Source: Acidobacteriota bacterium (GTDB lineage Bacteria > Acidobacteriota > Terriglobia > Acidiferrales > UBA7541). Taken from it: a DNA stretch of 64,000 nt. Under the pieces are notes generated by a model. That model ran no database searches. It was given only the letters and a program-made list of their open reading frames with translations, and was not told the DNA's origin. The translations under genes were made by a program, and so were the position numbers. Numbering within the stretch: the stretch's first letter is position 1; every line of letters starts with the position of its first letter. Positions 24,480 through 33,000 of this stretch are shown piece after piece. Location: positions 1 through 64,000 of the forward strand of contig JABCYZ010000036.1 of the NCBI GenBank assembly GCA_013289955.1, written 5' to 3'.

Positions 24480-24887
24480 CTACGCCGCGCCCCGATCCCG
24501 GTATTGTTCGTCGCTGACCTGTTCGAGCCAGTCGACCACCTTCCCGTCCTTCTTTTCCTGGATGGCGATGTGCGTCATCGCTGTGGTCGCCTGGGCGCCA
24601 TGCCAGTGCTTCTCGCCGGGCGAGAACCAGACGACGTCACCCGGCCGGATTTCCTCGATCGGGCCTTCCCAGCGCTGTGCCAGGCCGCAGCCGGCCGTGA
24701 CGACGAGCGTCTGGCCAAGGGGATGCGTGTGCCACGCCGTTCGCGCGCCAGGCTCAAACGTCACGCTGGCTCCCTGAACAAACGCCGGATCGGGCGCCTG
24801 AAAAAGTGGATCGATCCGTACCGTACCGGTGAACCATTCGGACGGGCCTTTGGCGGAAGGCAGGGACCCGACTCTTTTGATCTCCAT
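24480..24887 (-). CDS. Cupin protein, hydroxynitrile-lyase-like (GtHNL/AcHNL type)
   Basis: 135-aa single-domain cupin. It matches what I remember of the manganese-dependent hydroxynitrile lyases from Granulicella tundricola and Acidobacterium capsulatum almost throughout (MEIKRVGS, EWFTGTVRIDPLFQAPDPA, GARTAWHTHPLGQTL, PGEKHWHGA). All four metal ligands known for that enzyme are at the same numbers (His53, His55, Gln59, His94), and the catalytic His106 is also present. Such enzymes cleave or form cyanohydrins such as mandelonitrile in vitro; the natural substrate is uncertain. It is the last gene of an apparent AKR-ADH-cupin operon. Confidence 0.85.
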   Translation of the reverse strand: MEIKRVGSLPSAKGPSEWFTGTVRIDPLFQAPDPAFVQGASVTFEPGARTAWHTHPLGQTLVVTAGCGLAQRWEGPIEEIRPGDVVWFSPGEKHWHGAQATTAMTHIAIQEKKDGKVVDWLEQVSDEQYRDRGAA

Positions 24888-24931
24888 ATCTCGTTTTCCT
24901 CACCTGGTGTCTTTCTCTCCGGTTACGCGAT

Positions 24932-25990
24932 TCACTCCGATTTGAGAGAAGCCATGTCGATCGAGAAGCGGTACTTCACATCGGCCTTCAGCAGTCTTAG
25001 GTAGGCTTCATTCACCTTCTGAATCGGGATCACCTCAACATCCGAAGTGATGTTGTGCTTCCCGCAGAAATCCAGCATCTCCTGAGTTTCGGCGATGCCG
25101 CCGATGGGCGACCCTGAAAGGCTGCGACGAGCCATGAGCAGTCCGAACACCGAAATCGCGAGAGGTTTCTCGGGTGCGCCAACCATAACGATGTTGCCAT
25201 CGCGCCGAAGCAGATTGATGTAGGCGCTTATGTCGTGATCGGCGGAGACAGCGTCGAGAATGAAGTCGAAACTGCGCTCGTGCTTTTGCATTTCGTCCGC
25301 ATTTTTCGAGAGGATTACTTCATCTGCTCCGAGGCGCAGCGCATCGTCCTTCTTCTTCGGCGAAGTCGTAAACACGGCAACCTCAGCCCCGAGCGCGTGC
25401 GCGAACTTGACCGCCATGTGGCCGAGTCCCCCGAGACCAACCACGCCAACCTTTTTGCCTTTGCCAACGCCCCAGTGGCGCATCGGCGAATACGTTGTTA
25501 TTCCCGCGCAAAGCAGCGGTGCGGCTCCAGCGAGATTCAGATTTGCCGGGACGTGCAGGACGAATTTTTGATCGACGACGATGCCCTCGGAGTAGCCGCC
25601 ATAGGTGACGCCTCCCAGGTGCTTGTCGGGGAAGTTATACGTCAAGGTGAAATTGGGACAGAACTGCTCGAGACCCGCTTGGCACTCGGGACAGGTGCGG
25701 TCCGAATCGACCATGCAACCGACCCCGGCCAGGTCGCCGGGCTTGAACTTTCTGACCGCGGAGCCGACTCTCGTCACCCGGCCGACGATTTCGTGGCCCG
25801 GGACACAGGGATAGACGGTGGGCATCACGCCACTCCACTCGTTGCGGACCTGGTGGAGGTCCGAGTGGCAGATGCCGCAAAACAGAATTTCGATCTGCAC
25901 GTCGTTTTCCGCCGGATCGCGCCGTGGGATTGTGGCGGGTCCAAGCGGCGATGTCGCACTTTCGGCCGAATACGCTTTTGCCTTGTACAT
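24932..25990 (-). CDS. NAD(P)-dependent zinc alcohol dehydrogenase (YahK/CAD-like)
   Basis: 352-aa medium-chain dehydrogenase of the cinnamyl-alcohol/YahK group, reducing aldehydes to alcohols. The catalytic zinc site is present (Cys41 in CGICHSDLH, His66-Glu67 in PGHEIVG). The Rossmann motif GLGGLGHMAVKFAHALGAEV is intact. In the structural zinc lobe the first ligand is Asp97 rather than Cys (SDRTCPECQAGLEQFC), with Cys100, Cys103 and Cys111 kept. It lies between the aldo/keto reductase (60 bases upstream) and the cupin (44 bases downstream), on the same strand. Confidence 0.92.
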   Translation of the reverse strand: MYKAKAYSAESATSPLGPATIPRRDPAENDVQIEILFCGICHSDLHQVRNEWSGVMPTVYPCVPGHEIVGRVTRVGSAVRKFKPGDLAGVGCMVDSDRTCPECQAGLEQFCPNFTLTYNFPDKHLGGVTYGGYSEGIVVDQKFVLHVPANLNLAGAAPLLCAGITTYSPMRHWGVGKGKKVGVVGLGGLGHMAVKFAHALGAEVAVFTTSPKKKDDALRLGADEVILSKNADEMQKHERSFDFILDAVSADHDISAYINLLRRDGNIVMVGAPEKPLAISVFGLLMARRSLSGSPIGGIAETQEMLDFCGKHNITSDVEVIPIQKVNEAYLRLLKADVKYRFSIDMASLKSE

Positions 25991-26050
25991 GGATTCTCCT
26001 GATTTTCTGGGACTTGGTTCGGTTCGAGATTACCACTGGCGAAAAGCCAC

Positions 26051-27043
26051 TCAGCGGCCAACCATTTTCTGCAGGTGCTCCGGATACCGCGCGCCCTCGA
26101 TCTTGATTTTCGAAGCCGCACTGTCGATTTCGCGCAAATCGTCTGCCGTGAGTTCGGCGTTTACTGCTCCGAGGTTCTCCTCGAGCCGCGCTACCTTGGT
26201 TGTGCCCGGAATCGGAACCATCCATGGTTTCTGCGCGAGCAGCCAGGCCAGTGCAATCTGCGCCGGGGTGGCCTTCTTCTGCTGTGCAATTCTGCCCAGA
26301 AGATCCACTACCGCCTGGTTTGCTTTCCGCGACTCGGGCGAAAAACGCGGCACGATGTTGCGGAAATCGGAGCTGCTGAACGTGGTCTTCTCGTCGATCT
26401 TCCCGGTAAGGAAGCCTTTCCCGAGCGGACTGAAGGGCACGAACCCGATTCCGAGCTCTTCCAGCATGGGGATGACCTCGGCTTCAGGTTCTCTCCACCA
26501 CAGCGAATACTCGCTTTGCAGCGCAGTCACCGGCTGAACCGCGTGCGCACGACGGATCGTTTGCACCCCGGCTTCCGAGAGTCCGAAGTGCTTCACCTTG
26601 CCTTGCTGAATCAGCTCTTTCACCGCTCCGGCCACCTCTTCGATCGGCACATCCGGGTCAACGCGGTGCTGATAAAACAAATCAATGACATCTGTCTTCA
26701 AACGCTTCAGCGAAGCCTCCGCAACTTCCTTGATGTGTTCTGGCCGGCTATCGAGCCCGGCCTGTTTGCCGGTGGCTGGGTCAAGTTTGAATCCGAATTT
26801 GGTGGCGATCACCACTTGTTGACGGAAGGGAGCGAGTGCCTCCCCGACGAGGTCTTCGTTTGTGAACGGGCCGTAGACTTCTGCAGTATCGAAGAAGGTG
26901 ACGCCGCGCTCGACGGCTGCTCGAATCAGCGTGATTCCGTCCTTCTTGTCCACGGCGGGCCCGAAGCCGAAACTCAGCCCCATGCAGCCCAGTCCAAGAG
27001 TCGAAACTTCCAGGCTGCTTTTTCCAAGTTTGCGCTTTTGCAT
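26051..27043 (-). CDS. Aldo/keto reductase
   Basis: 330-aa NADPH-dependent oxidoreductase of the AKR superfamily (TIM barrel). The catalytic tetrad is readable: Asp52, Tyr57 (FFDTAEVYG), Lys82 (VIATKFGF) and His126 (DLFYQHRVDP). The C-terminal coenzyme region has WMVPIPGTTKVARLEENLGA. It is first in the operon with the alcohol dehydrogenase and cupin, and divergent from araC. Together these suggest carbonyl/aldehyde detoxification or cyanohydrin-related chemistry, but the substrate cannot be read from sequence. Confidence 0.93.
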   Translation of the reverse strand: MQKRKLGKSSLEVSTLGLGCMGLSFGFGPAVDKKDGITLIRAAVERGVTFFDTAEVYGPFTNEDLVGEALAPFRQQVVIATKFGFKLDPATGKQAGLDSRPEHIKEVAEASLKRLKTDVIDLFYQHRVDPDVPIEEVAGAVKELIQQGKVKHFGLSEAGVQTIRRAHAVQPVTALQSEYSLWWREPEAEVIPMLEELGIGFVPFSPLGKGFLTGKIDEKTTFSSSDFRNIVPRFSPESRKANQAVVDLLGRIAQQKKATPAQIALAWLLAQKPWMVPIPGTTKVARLEENLGAVNAELTADDLREIDSAASKIKIEGARYPEHLQKMVGR

Positions 27044-27120
27044 TGTTTCTCCTACCGAAGCCTTTCTCTCATCCCGAGATTAGGATTAAATGGCGTGAAA
27101 GCGGTAGCCCGATCCTTCCG

Positions 27121-27167
27121 ATTTATTGCCCATTCCTCTTGCTCAGCGAGAATTTATTGGTGAATCC
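27121..27167 (+). promoter_or_regulatory. Direct-repeat operator candidate for the AraC regulator
   Basis: Two 16-base direct repeats of the form ATTTATTG-N3-A(T/A)TCC start at 27121 and 27152. The 31-base period is close to three helical turns, so both lie on one face. They are in the divergent spacer between the aldo/keto reductase and araC. AraC-type proteins typically bind tandem direct repeats. Binding is inferred. Confidence 0.5.
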
Positions 27168-27213
27168 GGGGCCGAGCGGCTATCTTAAGGGGAGAGACAA
27201 GGTAACAAATACA

Positions 27214-28194
27214 ATGAAAAACCAGAGCATAAGCCCCTCTTCGTCATCAAGCCGGGCGCGCGAATGGCGCGCCGAGCTGGCTCAGAAGATTGCCTCGTTC
27301 ATGGGAGGAGAAGAGAATCGGGCAACGGGCATTCCCGGCCTGACCCTCCACCGGCGGATCGCCCCGACCGCTCCGTGCTCGATGACCTACGAGCCGTGCC
27401 TGACGGTGATTGCCCAGGGCCGAAAGCGGGTAGACCTCGGACGAAGAACTTTCATCTACGGCGAGGCGCAATACCTGCTGACGTCGCTCGATTTGCCGAT
27501 TGTCAGCCAGATCGTCGAGGCCAGTCTGGAAGCACCCTGTCTTGCAATGTCGCTCAGACTCGAAATGCTCGTGATCCGCGAGCTACTCAGCCAGGAAGAG
27601 GTGCAGGTGGTGGAGGCGCCCGCTAACAGTCCGGCCATGGCCACCGGTGAAGCTACCGCGGAATTTCTCGGCGCATGCTGCCGGCTCATGGACCTGCTCG
27701 ATACCCCGCAGGACATTCCTTTTCTGAGCGGCCTGATCCAGCGCGAGATCATTTACCGGATCCTTCGCGGGACAGAGGGGGCACGCCTTCGAGCGATTGC
27801 CACGCTGGGTGATCAGAGCCACAGGACGGCCAAAGCAATTGCGTGGATCAAGGCAAACTACGCGAAGCCCCTGCGGGTCGAAGATCTTGCAGAAATTGCA
27901 GGTATGGGCCTCTCCACGCTGCACCATCACTTTCGGGCGCTGACCGCTATGAGTCCTCTTCAGTATCAGAAGCAGCTTCGGTTGCAGGCAGCGCGGGGAC
28001 GCATGCTTGTCGATGGGCTGGATGCCGCCAGCGCGGCTTTTGAGGTCGGCTACGAAAGCCCGAGCCAATTCAATCGCGAATACAGTCGTTTCTTCGGCCA
28101 GCCGCCGATGCGCGACATTCGAACTCTCCGGTCGCCGGGCGCGCCACCCCTCGAGTCCGTCGGCAATCGTCAGGATGCAATCTTATCGCACTAG
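27214..28194 (+). CDS. AraC-family transcriptional regulator
   Basis: 326-aa regulator. The N-terminal AraC_N-type sensor domain runs to about residue 190 (IPGLTLHRRIAPTAPCSMTY, VIAQGRKRVDLGRRTFIYGE). The C-terminal double HTH includes LRVEDLAEIAGMGLSTLHHH and AAFEVGYESPSQFNREYSRF. ATG 27214 is chosen over upstream in-frame starts, because the preceding residues lack family similarity and AAGGGGAGAGACAAGG lies just before. It is divergent from the AKR-ADH-cupin operon. AraC_N proteins next to AKR/ADH genes commonly activate them in response to aldehydes. Confidence 0.9.
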   Translation: MKNQSISPSSSSSRAREWRAELAQKIASFMGGEENRATGIPGLTLHRRIAPTAPCSMTYEPCLTVIAQGRKRVDLGRRTFIYGEAQYLLTSLDLPIVSQIVEASLEAPCLAMSLRLEMLVIRELLSQEEVQVVEAPANSPAMATGEATAEFLGACCRLMDLLDTPQDIPFLSGLIQREIIYRILRGTEGARLRAIATLGDQSHRTAKAIAWIKANYAKPLRVEDLAEIAGMGLSTLHHHFRALTAMSPLQYQKQLRLQAARGRMLVDGLDAASAAFEVGYESPSQFNREYSRFFGQPPMRDIRTLRSPGAPPLESVGNRQDAILSH

Positions 28195-28260
28195 AATTCG
28201 AGCTTCGGCTGCGGGCGGGAGTTTCCAGGCTCGCGCCCGGGAGAACTGCGTTGTAACAGG

Positions 28261-29547
28261 TTAGCGGCCGGCGGGAATTGCTTCGACGGCCTTGCGCGGA
28301 TATTTTTTCGCGATGTAATTGTCGACGAGCGTCTGAAAGGCCACGGCCAGTTCGTCGTAGTTTCCTTCGAGCGTCACGTCTTTCTTGCCATCAATATAGA
28401 TGGGGCAACGCGGAGCTTCGCCGGTTCCCGGCAGGCTGATGCCAATATTCGCGGCTTTCGATTCGCCGGGGCCGTTCACAATGCAGCCCATCACGGCCAG
28501 CGTCATCGTTTCCACGCCTTCGTATTGCGTTTTCCAGATCGGCATGCTGTCCCGGATGTAGCCTTGGATGCGTTCGGCTAACTCCTGGAAAGTGGTGCTG
28601 GTGGTGCGGCCGCAGCCTGGGCAAGCGGTGACGCTTGGAGAAAAGGAGCGCAAGCCGAGTGCTTGGAGGAGTTCGCAAGCGGCGTAGACTTCTTCGCGGC
28701 GGTCGCCGCCCGGTTTTGGAGTGAGCGAAATCCGAATGGTGTCGCCGATTCCCTCGTAGAGCAAAACGCCCAAAGACGCCGCGGACCATATCTGTCCCTT
28801 CATGCCCATCCCCGCTTCGGTGAGGCCGAGATGGAGCGGCTGCTCGGTCTTGCTGGACAAATCGCGATAGACGGTAATGAGATCCCGGGGGCGCGACGTT
28901 TTGCAGGAAATAATAATCTGATCGTGGCGCAGGCCGCATTCGAGCGCCAGCTCCGTAGACTGCAGCGCGGACAGCACCATGCAGTCGTTGATGATTTCTT
29001 CGGACTCTTTGCCCAGGTTTTTGTCGGTGTTCTCCTGCATCTTGTGCATGACGAGCTCTTGATTCAGCGAGCCGCCATTGACGCCGATGCGGACGGGCTT
29101 TCCGTTGTCGCGGGCAATTTTGCAAATCGTGGAGAATTGTTCGTCGCGCCGCTGTCCCGCGCCGACGTTGCCGGGGTTGATGCGGTACTTGTCGAGGGCT
29201 TTCGCGCAATCTGGATACTTGGTGAGCAGAACGTGGCCGTTGTAGTGAAAATCGCCGATGATGGGGGCGGCGCAGCCGGCATCGAGGAGGCGCTTTTTGA
29301 TTTCGGGGACGGCGGCGGCTGCTTCAGGAACGTTTACAGTCCAGCGGACGATTTCCGAACCCGCTTCGGCAAGCTCGACGGTCTGCTTGAACGTGGTCGC
29401 CACATCGGCAGTATCCGTATTGGTCATCGACTGCACGACAATCGGCGCGGCGCCGCCGACCAGGACATGGCCCACGGGCACGCCGTAGGTCTTGCGCCGG
29501 GGGCGGCCCGCGGACGCGGCGTCCGTGCCTTTGATCTGGGTGAGCAT
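28261..29547 (-). CDS. ispG: 4-hydroxy-3-methylbut-2-en-1-yl diphosphate synthase (IspG)
   Basis: 428-aa iron-sulfur enzyme of the MEP isoprenoid pathway that converts MEcPP to HMBPP. The N-terminal TIM barrel (TYGVPVGHVLVGGAAPIVVQ, INPGNVGA) and the C-terminal reductase-like domain are complete. The 4Fe-4S ligands are Cys309, Cys312 (CPGCGR), Cys355 (MGCIVNGPGE) and Glu362. The ATG is preceded by GAGGAG at short spacing. The gene is transcribed alone and is convergent with araC. Confidence 0.96.
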   Translation of the reverse strand: MLTQIKGTDAASAGRPRRKTYGVPVGHVLVGGAAPIVVQSMTNTDTADVATTFKQTVELAEAGSEIVRWTVNVPEAAAAVPEIKKRLLDAGCAAPIIGDFHYNGHVLLTKYPDCAKALDKYRINPGNVGAGQRRDEQFSTICKIARDNGKPVRIGVNGGSLNQELVMHKMQENTDKNLGKESEEIINDCMVLSALQSTELALECGLRHDQIIISCKTSRPRDLITVYRDLSSKTEQPLHLGLTEAGMGMKGQIWSAASLGVLLYEGIGDTIRISLTPKPGGDRREEVYAACELLQALGLRSFSPSVTACPGCGRTTSTTFQELAERIQGYIRDSMPIWKTQYEGVETMTLAVMGCIVNGPGESKAANIGISLPGTGEAPRCPIYIDGKKDVTLEGNYDELAVAFQTLVDNYIAKKYPRKAVEAIPAGR

Positions 29548-30094
29548 TGCTCCTCTATTTTAGCCTGAGTTCGTTTCGAATACGAAATCCGATGACTCTT
29601 CTCTGCGTATTTCGAGTCATCTGGCCAACCTCCAGGTTGTGCAGGAAGCATTCCGCAGGGTGGGAGCGTTCCGAAATTGGGAGGAATTTGACGATGAATT
29701 CAGCCGGACGGGAATAACCGCCGGACAAGAACGGTTCTACTTTGAGACAACCATGAGTTTCTCCGGACAGGAACGCAGAGCAAATCCCAACGTTCCGCGG
29801 GAAGCAACGGACGTTCCGTTTTTTTGCTCCCGATGAATCAATCGTTGACACCCCCCAAGTTTATGGTGTAAGGATTGCTACATCTTTAGCGGTGGGGGAA
29901 CCTGTGGGTGGTGAGCCTCGTTTTTCGTCTCCGGCGTGTTTCTGTTTTTTGTTTCAGTCCGAGCGCACTCTTTTCTATTTGAATAGAAGGGAATTGGTGT
30001 CGCTTGGCGGGAGCTATTTCCCGCAGTCGCCGTGAAGCGCTTAACGAACGTCACAAACAGCAGTTTCTCAACCAACTAAAGCGGGGGGGGGAAT
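29548..30094 (+). other. 547-base intergenic region between ispG and the TonB receptor
   Basis: Divergent spacer that should carry the ispG promoter (minus) and the receptor promoter and leader (plus). In its middle are near-repeats of CCGGACAAGAACGG/CCGGACAGGAACGC and an ACGTTCCG motif that recurs before a T7 run at 29818-29825. A 65-codon frame at 29639-29836 lacks a credible start and is not called. From 29880 on, about 215 bases would be the 5' leader of the receptor mRNA. Confidence 0.5.
29845..29876 (+). promoter_or_regulatory. Promoter candidate for the TonB-dependent receptor
   Basis: A perfect -35 box TTGACA at 29845-29850 is followed by a C-rich spacer and TATGGTGTAAGGAT. The -10 is not consensus (TAAGGA at an 18-base spacing is the best fit). 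It would give a long untranslated leader of about 210 bases. Confidence 0.4.
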
Positions 30095-33000
30095 ATGAAG
30101 CAGTTCGTGCGTTTGGCATTTGCCGTGGTGTTGGTTTTCGGTGTCTTATCTTTAGGAATCGCCGCTGAGGCGCAAACTTCGACAACAGGCATCGTGCTCG
30201 GCACGGTAACCGATTCGAGCGGTGCCTCGGTGGTCGACGCGACAGTAGTTCTCCGCAGTACCGCAACAAACAATTCCACAACGCAGACCACCAACGGAGC
30301 CGGCCAATATACTTTTGTGAACGTGGCCCCAGGCGGATACGAGGTCACGGTTAAGAAGGATGGCTTCCGGACGTCCACGGTCACGGCGCTAAGCGTGGAT
30401 GTGGCGAAGAGCTACACGGTGGACGTGAAGCTGGAGATCGGCGCTGTCACCGAATCGATCACCGTTTCCACTGAAGCCAGGGTAGAACTGCAGACGACGG
30501 ACGCCCAGGTTGGTGACGTAATCGGGGGAACCACTCTTTCGCGGCTGCCAACCCTGACGCGGGACGCTTCTGAGTTGCTGACGCTGCAGCCGGGAACTAC
30601 GCCTTACGATACGCCGGCAAACGGCGGGTTTGGAAACAACGGCGGCACGGTGGCGGGGGCGCGCAGCGACCAAAACTCCATCACGATGGATGGCATCGAC
30701 ATTACGGACAATACCGTGGGTGGAGGCGCTACGGCGCAAAACTTCATTCCTACCGGCGTCGAGAGCCTCGAAGAATTCCGGGTCGGCGTTACCAATTCCA
30801 ATAGCGATTTCGCGCGCTCGTCTGGCGGAGATATTACGCTGATTAGCAAGAGCGGCTCAAACTCCATACATGGAGACGGCTATTGGTTTCACCAGAGCGA
30901 TGGCTACAACGCCAACTCGTGGGACTTGAATCACACTCCCGACGCAGCAACTGGGAAAACGTTCACGCCGAAAATCCCTTTCAAGGATAATCGGGAGGGC
31001 GTCAGCGTCGGCGGCCCGCTGATCAAGAATAAAACCTTCTTTTTCAGCAACTATGAACTCCGCCGTTTTCCATCCGCCTCCCAGGTAAGCCACATCGTGC
31101 CGACGCAGAGTTTGCGGGACGGGATTCTATCGTTTGCGGATGCGACAGGGGTAGTCAGGCAATATGACTTAGCTACTTCCACCGCGTGCGGTCTCACGGG
31201 AGGCCTTCCCTGCGATCCGCGCGGCATTGGGATCAGTCCTACCATCCAGACACTTTATAACCTCAACCCCGCCGGTAACGATCCCAGCCTGCCCAATGTG
31301 GACGGAAACAATACGACCGGATTTGTCGCCAATGCCGCGACACCCGTTAAGGACGACTACGTCACCTTCCGTCTCGATCATAATTTCTCGGACAAGGCGC
31401 ATTTCTTCGGCCGGTATCTCTATTCCCGAGCGCTCAACGTAACCCCCCTTCAAATTAATACGCTGAATAACAACACCGTCGCAACGACCGGAAACGACAC
31501 TCGCGGCGACGGGGCCATCGGCGCACTCGACTATGCCTTTAACTCGATGACCAGCAACGTTGTCCGCTTCGGTTGGATTCGCAGCCGCGTTTTCCTCCCT
31601 GGTCTGTCACCCAGTGCTTCCGCCACAACCCTCGCACTTGCGGGTACGGACACCTCGGCCGGCTTTATTGCCCTGGCTCCCGGCCTTGCTCAGACTGGTC
31701 TCATCGACGTTCCCATCGACGTTGACACGCAGCGCGCCCGCACGCAGGGTAACTTCCAACGTAACAAGCAACTTGTTGACACCTTCACGCGCCTCGAGGG
31801 CAAGCACACCTTCACCGCTGGGGGGGACGTCCGCTGGATGCCTCTGATTGCTCAGCGCAACGATAAGGTGGTTGGTTCCCTCGCTTCTCTCGTGGCTACG
31901 GAAGACGCTGATGTTCCGGGTACCACCCAATCCGTTTCACAAGCGGACATGCCTCCGCCATGCGGCGGCACCGTGACAACGTTTTGTCTGCTGCCGACCG
32001 ACGTGTTACGCTGGCAGCGTCTGTATGCCGCAACCCTCGGTATCGTGGATAATGTGAACGTTCTTGGCGTCCGCGACGGCAACCTCAACCCGCAGCCATT
32101 CGGTACGCCCCTTATCGCTAATACAACCCAGCGAGCATACGATGGCTATTTTCAAGATTCTTGGCGCATAAAGCCAACCTTGACACTTACCTACGGCCTC
32201 GGGTACGGGTGGCAAACGCCGCCGTCTGAATTACACGGCCAGCAAACCTTTGAGACCGATGCCAGCACAGGGCAGATCCTTACGGCCGCTGGCTACATTC
32301 AGGCTAAGGATCAGGCTGCCGAAGCCGGTCAGATCTACAATCCCACTATCGGCTACCTGCCCATCAAGAGCTCGGGACGAAGCGCCATTTGGAATACGGA
32401 CTATGGCGATGTCTCTCCGCGTCTCGCCGTAGCCTGGAATCCCTCCTACACCGACGGGATGCGCGGGAAACTCTTTGGCCAAGGAAAAACCGTCTTGCGC
32501 GCGGGGTTTGGCATCTACTACGACCGCATCAACAACGTCCAAAGTGTGGAAATCCCTCAACTTGGCGTTGGATTCGCCGAAACCTTGGTCCTTTCGCAGC
32601 CTCCGTGCGACCTGAATGGGGCCTCGGCCGGTCCCAATTGCAATGCCGCCGCAGGCCCGAGCAATATCGGAGCATCCGGTTTCCGCGTTGGAGTGGATGG
32701 CACCCTTCCTGTGCCGGCATTTCCAGCTGTCTCCTCACCGATCGTTCCCGCTCTTGGCGGAGAGAATCTTTCCTTTGCTGTCGATCCCAACTTCAAGGTG
32801 GGCCGCAGCTACAGCGTAGACTTCACCGTTCAACGCGAACTGCCAGGCAACATGTTGATGGAACTCGGCTACATTGGGCGCTTTGCTCGCGATCTTCCCA
32901 ATAGCGTCGATTTTGATTCCTCTCCCTATATGTTCGTTGACAAGGCCTCCGGGCAAACCTTTGCTCAGGCCTACACTGCCGTCACGAATGAGCTCGCGGC

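Noticed and set aside
29639..29836. 65-codon plus-strand frame upstream of the TonB receptor
   Set aside because: No ATG start or ribosome-binding site, repeat-derived sequence, and no recognisable domain.
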